A stretch of 42,204 nucleotides of DNA from Candidatus Woesearchaeota archaeon (GTDB taxonomy: Archaea > Nanobdellota > Nanobdellia > Woesearchaeales > UBA119): assembly GCA_030156615.1 (NCBI GenBank), contig JASGME010000008.1, forward strand, positions 1 to 42,204, read 5' to 3'. Under the pieces are notes generated by a model. The model did not search any database. It saw only the letters and a list, made by a program, of their open reading frames with translations, and had not been told where the DNA came from. Made by a program: the position numbers and the translations under genes. This document shows positions 32,818 through 40,679 of the stretch, one piece after another. The number at the start of each line of letters is the position of its first letter. Position 1 is the stretch's first letter.

Positions 32818-35800
32818 CTAGTTAAAAGATATTTTAACCTGCTTGCCCTTTATATTGAACAATGAGGGATTCTTTTCATTCTCTTCTTTTTCTTCTAATG
32901 GCTTTAATTCTAGTTCTGAAGCTCCAACCCTATCTTTTATTAAAGATTTCAGGGCTTCGTTTGAAATCAATTCAATAATTTCTTTATCTGCGGATATCTG
33001 CAATGAAATTGAATCTGATTTTTTAAGAGAGGCTTCCTTCCTTCTGCTCTGAACTCTTCTTATTATTTCCCTTGCATAGCCCTCTGCCATTAGCTCTTTG
33101 TTAAGTTTTGTAGAAAGCAGTATTACGCCTTTGCTAAACTCTGCTAATTGATAATCTGCATCTTCTAAAGAATGTTCTATGTTGAATTGTTCATAAGACA
33201 ATCTAAATATTTGGCCATCTATGCGTAATTGGACTTCTTTGCCTTGCTTAAGCATGAAAAAGGTTTTCTTTTGGTCTAACTTTGATGCCTCTTCAATTAT
33301 TCTTTTGGCTATATCTTTATCAAAAGAAGCATATATATTGTTGTTGTTTGGACTGAGCTTTACTTTATGATGCTCAAAGGTTGTTGTTATTTTCAATTCC
33401 TTTATGTTTAATTGCGAGAGCAATAAATCCGTTAGATTCTTTAACGATTCCTTGAATTCCTCATCTGTTGTCTCAACAATGAGTTCTTTCAATGGCCATC
33501 TAACGCCATAGCCTGCTCTTTCCCTCAAAGAAAGTGCTGTTTGTATTATCTCATCCATTCTGGCAAAATCATTTTCAAGTTTCTCATTGCAGTAGGCTTC
33601 ATTTGCTTTTGGCCATTGAAACAGATGGATGCTTTCCTCTTTTATGCCCAACTCTTTTTTCATTTCCAAGAATATCTTCTCTGTTGTGAATGGAGCAAAT
33701 GGAGAGAAGAGTTTTATTGTTCCAAAAAGGGTCTCAAAAAGAACCTTTATGACAAGTTTTCTTTCATCACCTTCAGAATTCAGCTTTTCTCTAACATATT
33801 GAATGTATTCTCTTGAGATGTCAAGAAACAGCCTTTCTATCTCTATTGCTGCTTTGTTTATCTCATAGTTTTCCATCAAATTAGTTGCATTTTTTATTGT
33901 TGAATTAAGTCTTGAAAGGATAAATCTTTCCTCTTCAGAGAGGCTTCCTTTGAAATCTTCAAGGCTTGAATTATAAGGATTAAAGCCGGACAATTGAACA
34001 TTCTCAAGCAATAGATTATGGAGATTCCAAAGTATGCTCAGGTTAGAAAACTTTACCTTTAAATCATCAAAGTTGTAATTGAAATCCAGGCCGGGATTAG
34101 ACGATGCTATTGAGAGATAACGCCAAACATCGGCACCGTATACATCAACAACTTCATCTGGAGAGATATAATTCTGCTGGCTCTTTGACATCTTCCTGCC
34201 CTGAGCATCCTGTACAAATCCGTGCATATAGACATTTTTGAACGGTGCAACATCAAAGGCAATCTCGCTACATATCATCAACAGGTTAAACCAGCCTCTA
34301 ATCTGATCTTTTCCTTCAATAATGAAGTCTGCCGGGAAGTAATGCTCAAATAAATCCTGCCGTTGTGGGAAATCAAGACAGTTCCAACTTGCAGAGCCTG
34401 AATCAACCCACACATCAAGGACATCCGGAATTCTTTTCATATCTCCGCCGCAGGAACATTTAAGCTTAACCTCATCTATATGTGGCCTATGGAGGTCTGG
34501 AATTGACTCTAAGCCAGATTCTTTAAGAAGTTCCTCATAAGAGCCGATAATCTTTATATTGCCACATTTCTCACATTTCCAGATTGGAAGCGGTGTTCCC
34601 CAGAATCTTTGTCGGGTTATAGTATTGTCTTTCAGATTACTAAGCCATGAATCAAACCAGTTTTTTCCTGCCCAATCAGGCGTCCAATTAACTGCTTCAT
34701 TATCTTTTCTTAGCTTATCTTTAATTTGTTCTATCCTGAAAAACCATTGTGTAGTCTTTCTATAGATTACAGGAGAATGACAACGCCAGCAATGTGCATA
34801 ATCGTGTTCTATTGGAGAGATGGCAACGAGAGCTCCTGCTTCTTTAAGAGCTTCAATGAATTTTTTGTCATCTTTAATGGCAACTAGTCCTGCAAATCTT
34901 CCCATGCTGTCATTAAATATTCCATACTCATTAACTTCGTTAAAAGGAGGAAGGTTGTTCTCTCTTCCTACTTCATAATCCTCAGGGCCACAGCCGGGGG
35001 CAAGATGAACGAGCCCTGTTCCTGATGATAGATCAACATATTGTTCGCTAAGAACAACTGTGTGAAGTTTTGGATATTCTTCTTTTAGTTCTTTGAAAAA
35101 ATGGATATCGGAAGCAAGGGGATGCTCGTATTCAATACCTTCCAGCTCTTTGCCTTTTAAAATTCTTCTTTCAACGAAATCCTTCTCTGCAATCATCCTT
35201 ATAACTCCGCCAGAAAGAGCTCTTGCCACAATCCAGATTTCATTGCCAAGATCTGCTTCTATGTAATCTATTTCCGGATGAACCATTACTCCCAAGTTAA
35301 ATGGAATTGTCCAAGGAGTTGTTGTCCAGATAACAAGATATTTGTTTTTTGATCCTTTTATTTTGAATTTCACGAATATTGAATCTGACTTTACCTTTTT
35401 GTATTCAAGCTCATGCTTCGCAAGGGCTGTACCACAGCTTGGACACCATGTCATCGTCTTTTCTCCTTCATAGAGCATTCCTTTTTCATGTGCCTTTTTT
35501 ACGAGCCACCATACTCCGGAAATGTATGAATTTGATGCTGTTCTATATGGATTCTCAAAATCCATCCAGACACCGAGCTTCTCAAAATCCTTGTTCATCT
35601 GATCAAGATTTTTGTTTGAATGTTCTTTGCATTGCTCAATGAATTTAGCAATGCCGTATTTTATTATGTCATCTTTATTTTTCAGGCCAAGATTCTTAGA
35701 AACGCTGTTTTCAATAGGAAGACCATGCATATCATAACCTGCTCTGTCCCACACTTCATAACCCTGCATTCTCTTATACCTAAGAACAACATCTTTCATT

Positions 35801-35973
35801 GATTTATTCCAGGCAGTGCCGAGATGAATAGTTCCTGTTGTATAAGGAGGACCATCTAAAAAATAGAACTTTTGTTTTTCTTTCCCCTTTTCCTTGGCCT
35901 TTTTGTATATCTCTTTTTTTTGCCAGTACTCAGAGATTTCTTTTTGGATTTCAGTTGGCTTGTATCGGGACAT
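32818..35973 (-). CDS. ileS: Isoleucyl-tRNA synthetase
   Basis: Class I synthetase charging isoleucine onto tRNA-Ile. The 1051 residues fit archaeal/eukaryotic IleRS. The HIGH motif is HLGTAW (GPPYTTGTIHLGTAWN) at about residue 52. Editing (CP1) insert follows with WTTTPWTIPFNLGV and zinc-like TWCPSCGTALAKHELEYK. Later come the zinc motif CEKCGNIK/CSCGGDMK and GRKMSKSQQNYI (KMSKS). The C-terminal anticodon-binding domain includes RRVQSRRKEASLKKSD. The gene stands alone with its own promoter. Confidence 0.97.
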   Translation of the reverse strand: MSRYKPTEIQKEISEYWQKKEIYKKAKEKGKEKQKFYFLDGPPYTTGTIHLGTAWNKSMKDVVLRYKRMQGYEVWDRAGYDMHGLPIENSVSKNLGLKNKDDIIKYGIAKFIEQCKEHSNKNLDQMNKDFEKLGVWMDFENPYRTASNSYISGVWWLVKKAHEKGMLYEGEKTMTWCPSCGTALAKHELEYKKVKSDSIFVKFKIKGSKNKYLVIWTTTPWTIPFNLGVMVHPEIDYIEADLGNEIWIVARALSGGVIRMIAEKDFVERRILKGKELEGIEYEHPLASDIHFFKELKEEYPKLHTVVLSEQYVDLSSGTGLVHLAPGCGPEDYEVGRENNLPPFNEVNEYGIFNDSMGRFAGLVAIKDDKKFIEALKEAGALVAISPIEHDYAHCWRCHSPVIYRKTTQWFFRIEQIKDKLRKDNEAVNWTPDWAGKNWFDSWLSNLKDNTITRQRFWGTPLPIWKCEKCGNIKIIGSYEELLKESGLESIPDLHRPHIDEVKLKCSCGGDMKRIPDVLDVWVDSGSASWNCLDFPQRQDLFEHYFPADFIIEGKDQIRGWFNLLMICSEIAFDVAPFKNVYMHGFVQDAQGRKMSKSQQNYISPDEVVDVYGADVWRYLSIASSNPGLDFNYNFDDLKVKFSNLSILWNLHNLLLENVQLSGFNPYNSSLEDFKGSLSEEERFILSRLNSTIKNATNLMENYEINKAAIEIERLFLDISREYIQYVREKLNSEGDERKLVIKVLFETLFGTIKLFSPFAPFTTEKIFLEMKKELGIKEESIHLFQWPKANEAYCNEKLENDFARMDEIIQTALSLRERAGYGVRWPLKELIVETTDEEFKESLKNLTDLLLSQLNIKELKITTTFEHHKVKLSPNNNNIYASFDKDIAKRIIEEASKLDQKKTFFMLKQGKEVQLRIDGQIFRLSYEQFNIEHSLEDADYQLAEFSKGVILLSTKLNKELMAEGYAREIIRRVQSRRKEASLKKSDSISLQISADKEIIELISNEALKSLIKDRVGASELELKPLEEKEENEKNPSLFNIKGKQVKISFN

Positions 35974-36021
35974 TTTGAGAAAGAAGAACAGAAGTCTTTA
36001 TAAAAGTTTTTGTAAAAAGAA

Positions 36022-36576
36022 TTATTTCAACACATCATACAACTCCTTGTTTAGAACAATCTTGTTTATTTTTCCCAGTTTCTCTTTATGAATAATTCCC
36101 TTTTGCTCAAGGTTAAGAAGAATTCTGTGAGTTTTGACCTTATTAAGGCTTGGCAAATGAGACAATTCGTATTGCTGCACAGATCCTCCTTTTTCAAGAA
36201 GAGTTTCAATCACTTTTCTTTCTTCTGGCTTAAGAAAATTAAGAATGATCTTAGCATTATTTTTTAACGAATGTTCCTTCTGAATTAATTTATCTGAAAG
36301 AATGTAATAAACAAGAATTCCAATAAATAGTCCTACAAATGCAATGAAAGGCAAGAGATGGTAGCTATGAAATTTTACCTCTGTAGCTCTTCGTTGCTCC
36401 ATTAAACTAATAATTTCTTCAACAGAAAGATTTTCAAGGTCTTCAGGATTCAGCCTGGATTCCTTTCTAATGTCATGGCGATAATCAAAATACAAGCTGA
36501 TAGATATTATCAATAATATGAAGGAGATTGTGATTCCTATTCCAATGATTATTTTTCTGTCTTTGTTCATTGCCAT
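36022..36576 (-). CDS. Membrane-anchored winged-helix regulator
   Basis: A 184-residue protein with two membrane helices (about 9-28, IIIGIGITISFILLIISISLYF; and 73-92, LLPFIAFVGLFIGILVYYIL) around a 45-residue, probably outside, loop. The C-terminal winged helix (about 108-184) is LNFLKPEERKVIETLLEKGGSVQQYELSHLPSLNKVKTHRILLNLEQKGIIHKE, a typical archaeal membrane-bound DNA-binding domain. A second ATG (36570) is in frame. TATA-like TTTTTATATA at 36601-36610 predicts a leaderless start at the first ATG. It is divergent from the secreted-protein gene, with the GTTTC array between, and may sense an external signal. Confidence 0.82.
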   Translation of the reverse strand: MAMNKDRKIIIGIGITISFILLIISISLYFDYRHDIRKESRLNPEDLENLSVEEIISLMEQRRATEVKFHSYHLLPFIAFVGLFIGILVYYILSDKLIQKEHSLKNNAKIILNFLKPEERKVIETLLEKGGSVQQYELSHLPSLNKVKTHRILLNLEQKGIIHKEKLGKINKIVLNKELYDVLK

Positions 36577-36618
36577 TGTTCATGAACATATTGGAAAGGA
36601 TATATAAAAATTTCTATG

Positions 36619-36688
36619 GTTTCCTTGTTTTGAAACTGAGTTTCATAATTTATTCCAATAGTTTCAACAAGTAATATGTATGGTTTCA
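36619..36688. repeat. Four GTTTC elements at 21-22 base spacing in the divergent promoter
   Basis: GTTTCC at 36619 and GTTTCA at 36640, 36661 and 36683 are spaced 21, 21 and 22 bases, about two helical turns, so all face the same side of the DNA. TGAAAC at 36631-36636 forms with the second element a perfect TGAAACT-G-AGTTTCA palindrome (36631-36645). A likely array of binding sites between the two promoters. Confidence 0.6.
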
Positions 36689-36701
36689 TTCTATGATACT
36701 T

Positions 36702-36730
36702 CTGGTTGGAACAAAAAAGATTTCAACCGG
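36702..36730 (+). promoter_or_regulatory. Hairpin overlapping the Shine-Dalgarno of the secreted-protein gene
   Basis: CTGGTTGGAA pairs with TTTCAACCGG (10 bp, two G-T) around a nine-base loop. The stem's end covers the first two G of GGAGGT (36729-36734), five bases before the ATG. If transcribed, it could limit ribosome binding. Confidence 0.5.
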
Positions 36731-36739
36731 AGGTAAAAA

Positions 36740-37150
36740 ATGAAAAAAACAAGAATATTTGGGATACTGGCAATCCTTGTTGTTGGATTATTTGCAACAG
36801 CGGGTATTGCTAGTGCATACAGAGGGGATCCGTCTGTGAATGGCCCATACTGTAGCGAAGAAAGACATGAAGCAATGCAGAATGCATTTGAGTCAGAAGA
36901 CTACGATGCCTGGTATGCTCTGATGACAGAAGATGGAAGGCATCCAAGAGTTGTAGATTTGGTAAGTGAAGAGAATTTTGCAATATTTGCCCAAGCCCAT
37001 GAAGCCTTGAAAAATGGAGATTATGAAAAAGCAGCAGAGCTAAAAGCAGAGATCGGCTTAAACAGCGGCAATGGTCCAAAGGATGGATCTGGTTATGGCA
37101 AGGCATTTGGAAGGGTCAATGGACAGAATTCCGGATTAAGACAGATGTAA
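36740..37150 (+). CDS. Small secreted protein
   Basis: A 136-residue exported protein. Residues 1-26 are a signal peptide ending at the AxA-type site GIASAYRG. The mature part is short and helical, with HEAMQNAFESEDYDAWYALM and a related second unit FAIFAQAHEALKNGDYEKAAELKAEIG, so the region consists of two alpha motifs with Tyr and Trp; it ends in a Gly/Asn-rich tail. Similar exported proteins occur in archaea without a named function. GGAGGT precedes the ATG. It belongs to the regulator-secreted protein-SHOCT locus and may be its regulated product. Confidence 0.8.
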   Translation: MKKTRIFGILAILVVGLFATAGIASAYRGDPSVNGPYCSEERHEAMQNAFESEDYDAWYALMTEDGRHPRVVDLVSEENFAIFAQAHEALKNGDYEKAAELKAEIGLNSGNGPKDGSGYGKAFGRVNGQNSGLRQM

Positions 37151-37156
37151 GAAAAA

Positions 37157-37187
37157 ATTTTTTTATTTTTTTTATTTTTTTATTTTA
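37157..37187 (+). terminator. Oligo-T tract after the secreted-protein gene
   Basis: Three runs of six to eight T, separated by single A, start eight bases after the stop codon at 37150. Archaeal RNA polymerase terminates at such T tracts. It would lower transcription into the following SHOCT gene. Confidence 0.6.
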
Positions 37188-37202
37188 ACAAAGGAGGTTA
37201 AA

Positions 37203-37403
37203 ATGGCATACGGACATGGAATGATATATATGATTATTGCACAGGTAATATTTTTTATAGTTACAATTAGCTTGATGATATGGTTTATTAGAAATTCAAA
37301 TCAGAAAGTTATTGATCCGAAGGAGATCCTTGACAGGAGATTAGCATCTGGTGATATTGATAAGAAGGAATATAATTCATTGTTGAAACTGATGAATCGT
37401 TAG
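37203..37403 (+). CDS. Membrane-anchored SHOCT-domain protein
   Basis: A 66-residue protein with one membrane helix (about 7-29, MIYMIIAQVIFFIVTISLMIWF) and a C-terminal SHOCT motif, VIDPKEILDRRLASGDIDKKEYNSLLKLM. SHOCT domains are short helical modules found at the ends of many membrane and metal-related proteins, probably for oligomer formation. GGAGG precedes the ATG. It shares the strand with the secreted protein but lies behind a T-rich terminator, so it is perhaps made at lower level. Confidence 0.85.
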   Translation: MAYGHGMIYMIIAQVIFFIVTISLMIWFIRNSNQKVIDPKEILDRRLASGDIDKKEYNSLLKLMNR

Positions 37404-37458
37404 AAAGAAATGAATACAGAATTAGAAAAAAGACTTTATTATTTAAATCAACTTATCT

Positions 37459-38151
37459 TCATTCCTGATGCAATATCTCTTTGGTTTTCTTAATGACTAA
37501 ATGAACTTTTCTCAAATCATTAAATTTTTCAAAAACAATCGGAACATTAAAAGTTCTAAAATAAGAATGCGTTTCTTCTCCATTTTTCAAAAAAGCATTT
37601 ACATCATCTAATTCAGCATGAAGCTCAGATAAATTCCCTAAATCATCGGAGATTTCTTTCATCTGCTCAATGGTTAAGTTTTTTGCATGTCCGGGGTCTA
37701 ATGCAAGTTTCAAATTTTTATGATTCTCAAAAGTATTTTTTAGATTCTCTAAACAGAAGATCTCAGAAAATTCTGGTTTAATATTTTCTAATGCAAATGG
37801 AAAATCTGTTTCATCTAAAATTGAAAGGTCTTCAACTAAGTCTGGATGAACAATAATATATTTGGCATTCAATTGTTTAGCTAATTTAACCAATTTTTTT
37901 ATTTCTTCTCTCCCGAGTTTGCACAGATTGTAACCTTCATTAACAAAGAATGGAGAATGAATTATTACTTCTTTAGATGATAAAAATTCCTTATTCTCTT
38001 CACTAACAGGAATATCTAACATAAATAATCTTGAAAGCAGGATTTCCACTATTTCAACATTCCATCTGGAGATGTGGCTTATACTTCTATTAATCTCTTC
38101 TTCCTCGTAAAATTTATAGAAGATTCCCGTTGAAATTCCTATTTTGTTCAT
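37459..38151 (-). CDS. TIM-barrel protein, xylose isomerase-like (AP endonuclease 2 family)
   Basis: A 230-residue protein of the xylose isomerase/endonuclease IV-like barrel. Alternating beta-alpha sequence with metal-site-like residues is visible: KIGISTGIFYKF, EVIIHSPFFVNEG (His), KYIIVHPDLVEDL (His), FALENI (Glu), LKLALDPGHAKN (Asp, His), and a late HAELDDVNAF. It may be an isomerase/epimerase or an AP endonuclease; length is shorter than endonuclease IV. Its gene follows the PH-domain protein by 20 bases. Confidence 0.75.
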   Translation of the reverse strand: MNKIGISTGIFYKFYEEEEINRSISHISRWNVEIVEILLSRLFMLDIPVSEENKEFLSSKEVIIHSPFFVNEGYNLCKLGREEIKKLVKLAKQLNAKYIIVHPDLVEDLSILDETDFPFALENIKPEFSEIFCLENLKNTFENHKNLKLALDPGHAKNLTIEQMKEISDDLGNLSELHAELDDVNAFLKNGEETHSYFRTFNVPIVFEKFNDLRKVHLVIKKTKEILHQE

Positions 38152-38171
38152 TTTAATTCTTTTATCATGAA

Positions 38172-40616
38172 TCAGTAATATTTTTTCAAAAGATTATAAA
38201 ATTCTTCAACATTTGGAATATTCTTAATAACTAATTCAGAACTAAAGCCTCCAATGGTGTTTACTTTAATAGTTCCATTCCTGAACATCTTGTTAAATAC
38301 TCCATAATGGTAAGCAAGATGATCTATCTTGTTGAATACAACAGACTTCTGTTTTTTGTATAATATTCCTGACTTTGCAACGACCCTATAGGGTTGTATT
38401 AAATACGATTTAACTTTTACAGACCAAATGACTAAAAGAGCAATTATTGCTATGATTGCAATAACAACAACTGGAAAGAAGATTATTGCCGGAATTGCAA
38501 ACAAACATAAAATGAGCAAGCCTGCTAAAGAGTTTGCTAAATCAGGCTTTGATACTAAAATTGATTTTTGAACATAGCTTTGAATGTTTTGTTCCATCTG
38601 TTTTATTTGCTTGGCGGTTGGTCTTATGTAGAATATCATATCAATTAATTCATCTTTTGTATCTATATTTTCTATATAATTAATTTTAAAAAAATTTTGA
38701 CGTAATATCCTATAAAGATCTAAAATGCTTAATGAGCTTCTGTCATCTTGAACAAGTTGCTCTCCAGCGACATTAAATTTAATTGTGCCGAATTTGGAAA
38801 ATGGGTATTTTACTATAGTTATATCTTTTATATTATCATATAAAGCAAAAGAGTGTTCAACAAAGAAGATTCCTTTTCTAAGATAGATAAAATCTTTGTA
38901 AAAAGTTAGTTTTGATCTATTGTAATAAACTGATTTGTAAATTGCTATTATTACATACAATAATACGATGATTCCGATTGGAATCAAAAACAATTTAGTA
39001 TAAAGAAGTGAACCAATAACAGATCCTAAGAGAACAAAAAGGGATAAAATTGTAAAGAGAAAGGACGATTTAAACATCTCAGAGACCTTAAATTTGGAAT
39101 TCATATTGTAAAGTACTTCCTGATTTCTCATTCCAAATCTTTCTAAAATAAAATCATAAAGCTCAGGGGTTTTCTTAATATTTTTGAACTTGATATTTCC
39201 ATTAGTTCCGATTGACCAGAAATTGATGCTGCAGGTATTGAACCAGTTATCAATAAAGTTCTCTTCAAAAACAACTGCCATGATTTTGTCATCAGAAAAT
39301 TCAATGTTTCTTCTAGACAAGAATGTATATCTTTTTTCAACACTATTGCTTTTTACTAAATACCTTGTTGCCATCATCCTTATAAACCTGCGAACTAAAA
39401 AGAATATCCCAAGAATCACAAAAGGAATTAAAGGAAAGATAAAGAAAAGAAGTAAAAAGCCTCCAAACATGATGAATAAAATGGCAAAGACAAGAATAAG
39501 CAAAGTAATGAGGAAAACCAAAGGAACAAGAGTCCTGGCTTTATCCATTCTGTATTCTGCCAGAATGTCATTATCAGTAGGTTGAGCTTTGTAAGATGAT
39601 TGCGATCGAACCTTTTCTTTTAATACAGCTTTTTTTTGTTTTTCTTCTCTAACAAGAGAATCTGATTTTGATATCAATCTGTCAATATTTTCTACTAATT
39701 TTGGACCATTTTTAAGATTTTTGAAATGAATCTCCTGTCCAGAACCCTGACAACTGATTCTTATATCATGAAGACCAAAAATCCTTTCAATAAATGTTTG
39801 AGTTAATGTTGAATCAGATAGATTTTCTATTGGAACAAAAGAGTAATTTTTTGATAAAAAGCCCTCGTTGTATGTAATTGTGTCTGAATAAAGATTATAG
39901 ACTCTGTTCTTTAAGTCCAAGAAATTAAAAATCGCAAATAAAAATAATCCCAACAGGATCAAGACTCCAACTGCGATAATTGAAACAATGTGTGAATAAA
40001 AGAAATCAGAATATTCTACCAAGTTTGCAATTGATGCAAGGGCTATTAAAAAAATAAGAAACAATACAGATCCAAAGTTTTTTAATACTTCAAAGATGAT
40101 TCCAAGAGTAGCTGGGCTCTCTTGTTCAATAAGCTTTGATTTGGTGAGCTTAAATCCATTATGTCTCATCAATCTCTCAATAAACTCATAGACTTCTTTT
40201 GGATTATCTAATGACAATAAAGAAATTTCTGTAATGCCTGTGCCAGCTGATTCAATTCTAATATCTCCAGTGTGAAATAATTTATTCTCTAAAAAAGGCA
40301 GACTCAATGTTACATGGGTAATATTTCTAACTATTAACTCAACCTCATGGTCAAAAAATATTCCTCCAGATTTGCGAATGATTTTATTGGGAAGAAAGAT
40401 GTATTTTTCTTTTTTATATTGAACAGAAAGAGAGATATATGAAAAGATTTCCAAAAAGATAAAAGCAATTACAAAGTATAAATAATGAACAGGGAAAAAA
40501 TGGTTTGTTACAAAATAGAGTATTATAAAGAGTATTAAGAAGAAGATGAATCTTTTAGCGAACATAAATGTTACAAATGCTCTTTTGTTTGGCTTTAATT
40601 CATAACTTTCAGGCAT
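38172..40616 (-). CDS. Large membrane protein with about five bacterial-PH (bPH2) modules
   Basis: An 814-residue protein related to the YdbT/YdbS (DUF304) family. Helix pairs near residues 18-65, 175-235, 365-420, 515-565 and 690-735 alternate with cytosolic PH-like modules. Each module has the pattern of a tyrosine- or leucine-rich first strand, a G/S-rich turn and an I-x-N-I or I-x-D-I segment: YIFLPNKIIRKSGGIFFDHEVELIVRNITHV, YSDTITYNEGFLSKNYSFVPIENLSD, YLVKSNSVEKRYTFLSRRNIEFSDDKIM, FYKDFIYLRKGIFFVEHSFALYDNIKD, and YLIQPYRVVAKSGILYKKQKSVVFNKIDH. YdbT-like proteins usually have three. No function is known. Confidence 0.8.
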   Translation of the reverse strand: MPESYELKPNKRAFVTFMFAKRFIFFLILFIILYFVTNHFFPVHYLYFVIAFIFLEIFSYISLSVQYKKEKYIFLPNKIIRKSGGIFFDHEVELIVRNITHVTLSLPFLENKLFHTGDIRIESAGTGITEISLLSLDNPKEVYEFIERLMRHNGFKLTKSKLIEQESPATLGIIFEVLKNFGSVLFLIFLIALASIANLVEYSDFFYSHIVSIIAVGVLILLGLFLFAIFNFLDLKNRVYNLYSDTITYNEGFLSKNYSFVPIENLSDSTLTQTFIERIFGLHDIRISCQGSGQEIHFKNLKNGPKLVENIDRLISKSDSLVREEKQKKAVLKEKVRSQSSYKAQPTDNDILAEYRMDKARTLVPLVFLITLLILVFAILFIMFGGFLLLFFIFPLIPFVILGIFFLVRRFIRMMATRYLVKSNSVEKRYTFLSRRNIEFSDDKIMAVVFEENFIDNWFNTCSINFWSIGTNGNIKFKNIKKTPELYDFILERFGMRNQEVLYNMNSKFKVSEMFKSSFLFTILSLFVLLGSVIGSLLYTKLFLIPIGIIVLLYVIIAIYKSVYYNRSKLTFYKDFIYLRKGIFFVEHSFALYDNIKDITIVKYPFSKFGTIKFNVAGEQLVQDDRSSLSILDLYRILRQNFFKINYIENIDTKDELIDMIFYIRPTAKQIKQMEQNIQSYVQKSILVSKPDLANSLAGLLILCLFAIPAIIFFPVVVIAIIAIIALLVIWSVKVKSYLIQPYRVVAKSGILYKKQKSVVFNKIDHLAYHYGVFNKMFRNGTIKVNTIGGFSSELVIKNIPNVEEFYNLLKKYY

Positions 40617-40679
40617 ACTTGATTTTAAACAATCTGTTATTTAAAGGTTATTATTAAAATGTTGAAAGAATCATCTTTC

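Noticed and set aside
36810-37106. 98-residue minus-strand ORF
   Set aside because: It is the shadow of the secreted-protein gene, which has a signal peptide and GGAGGT.
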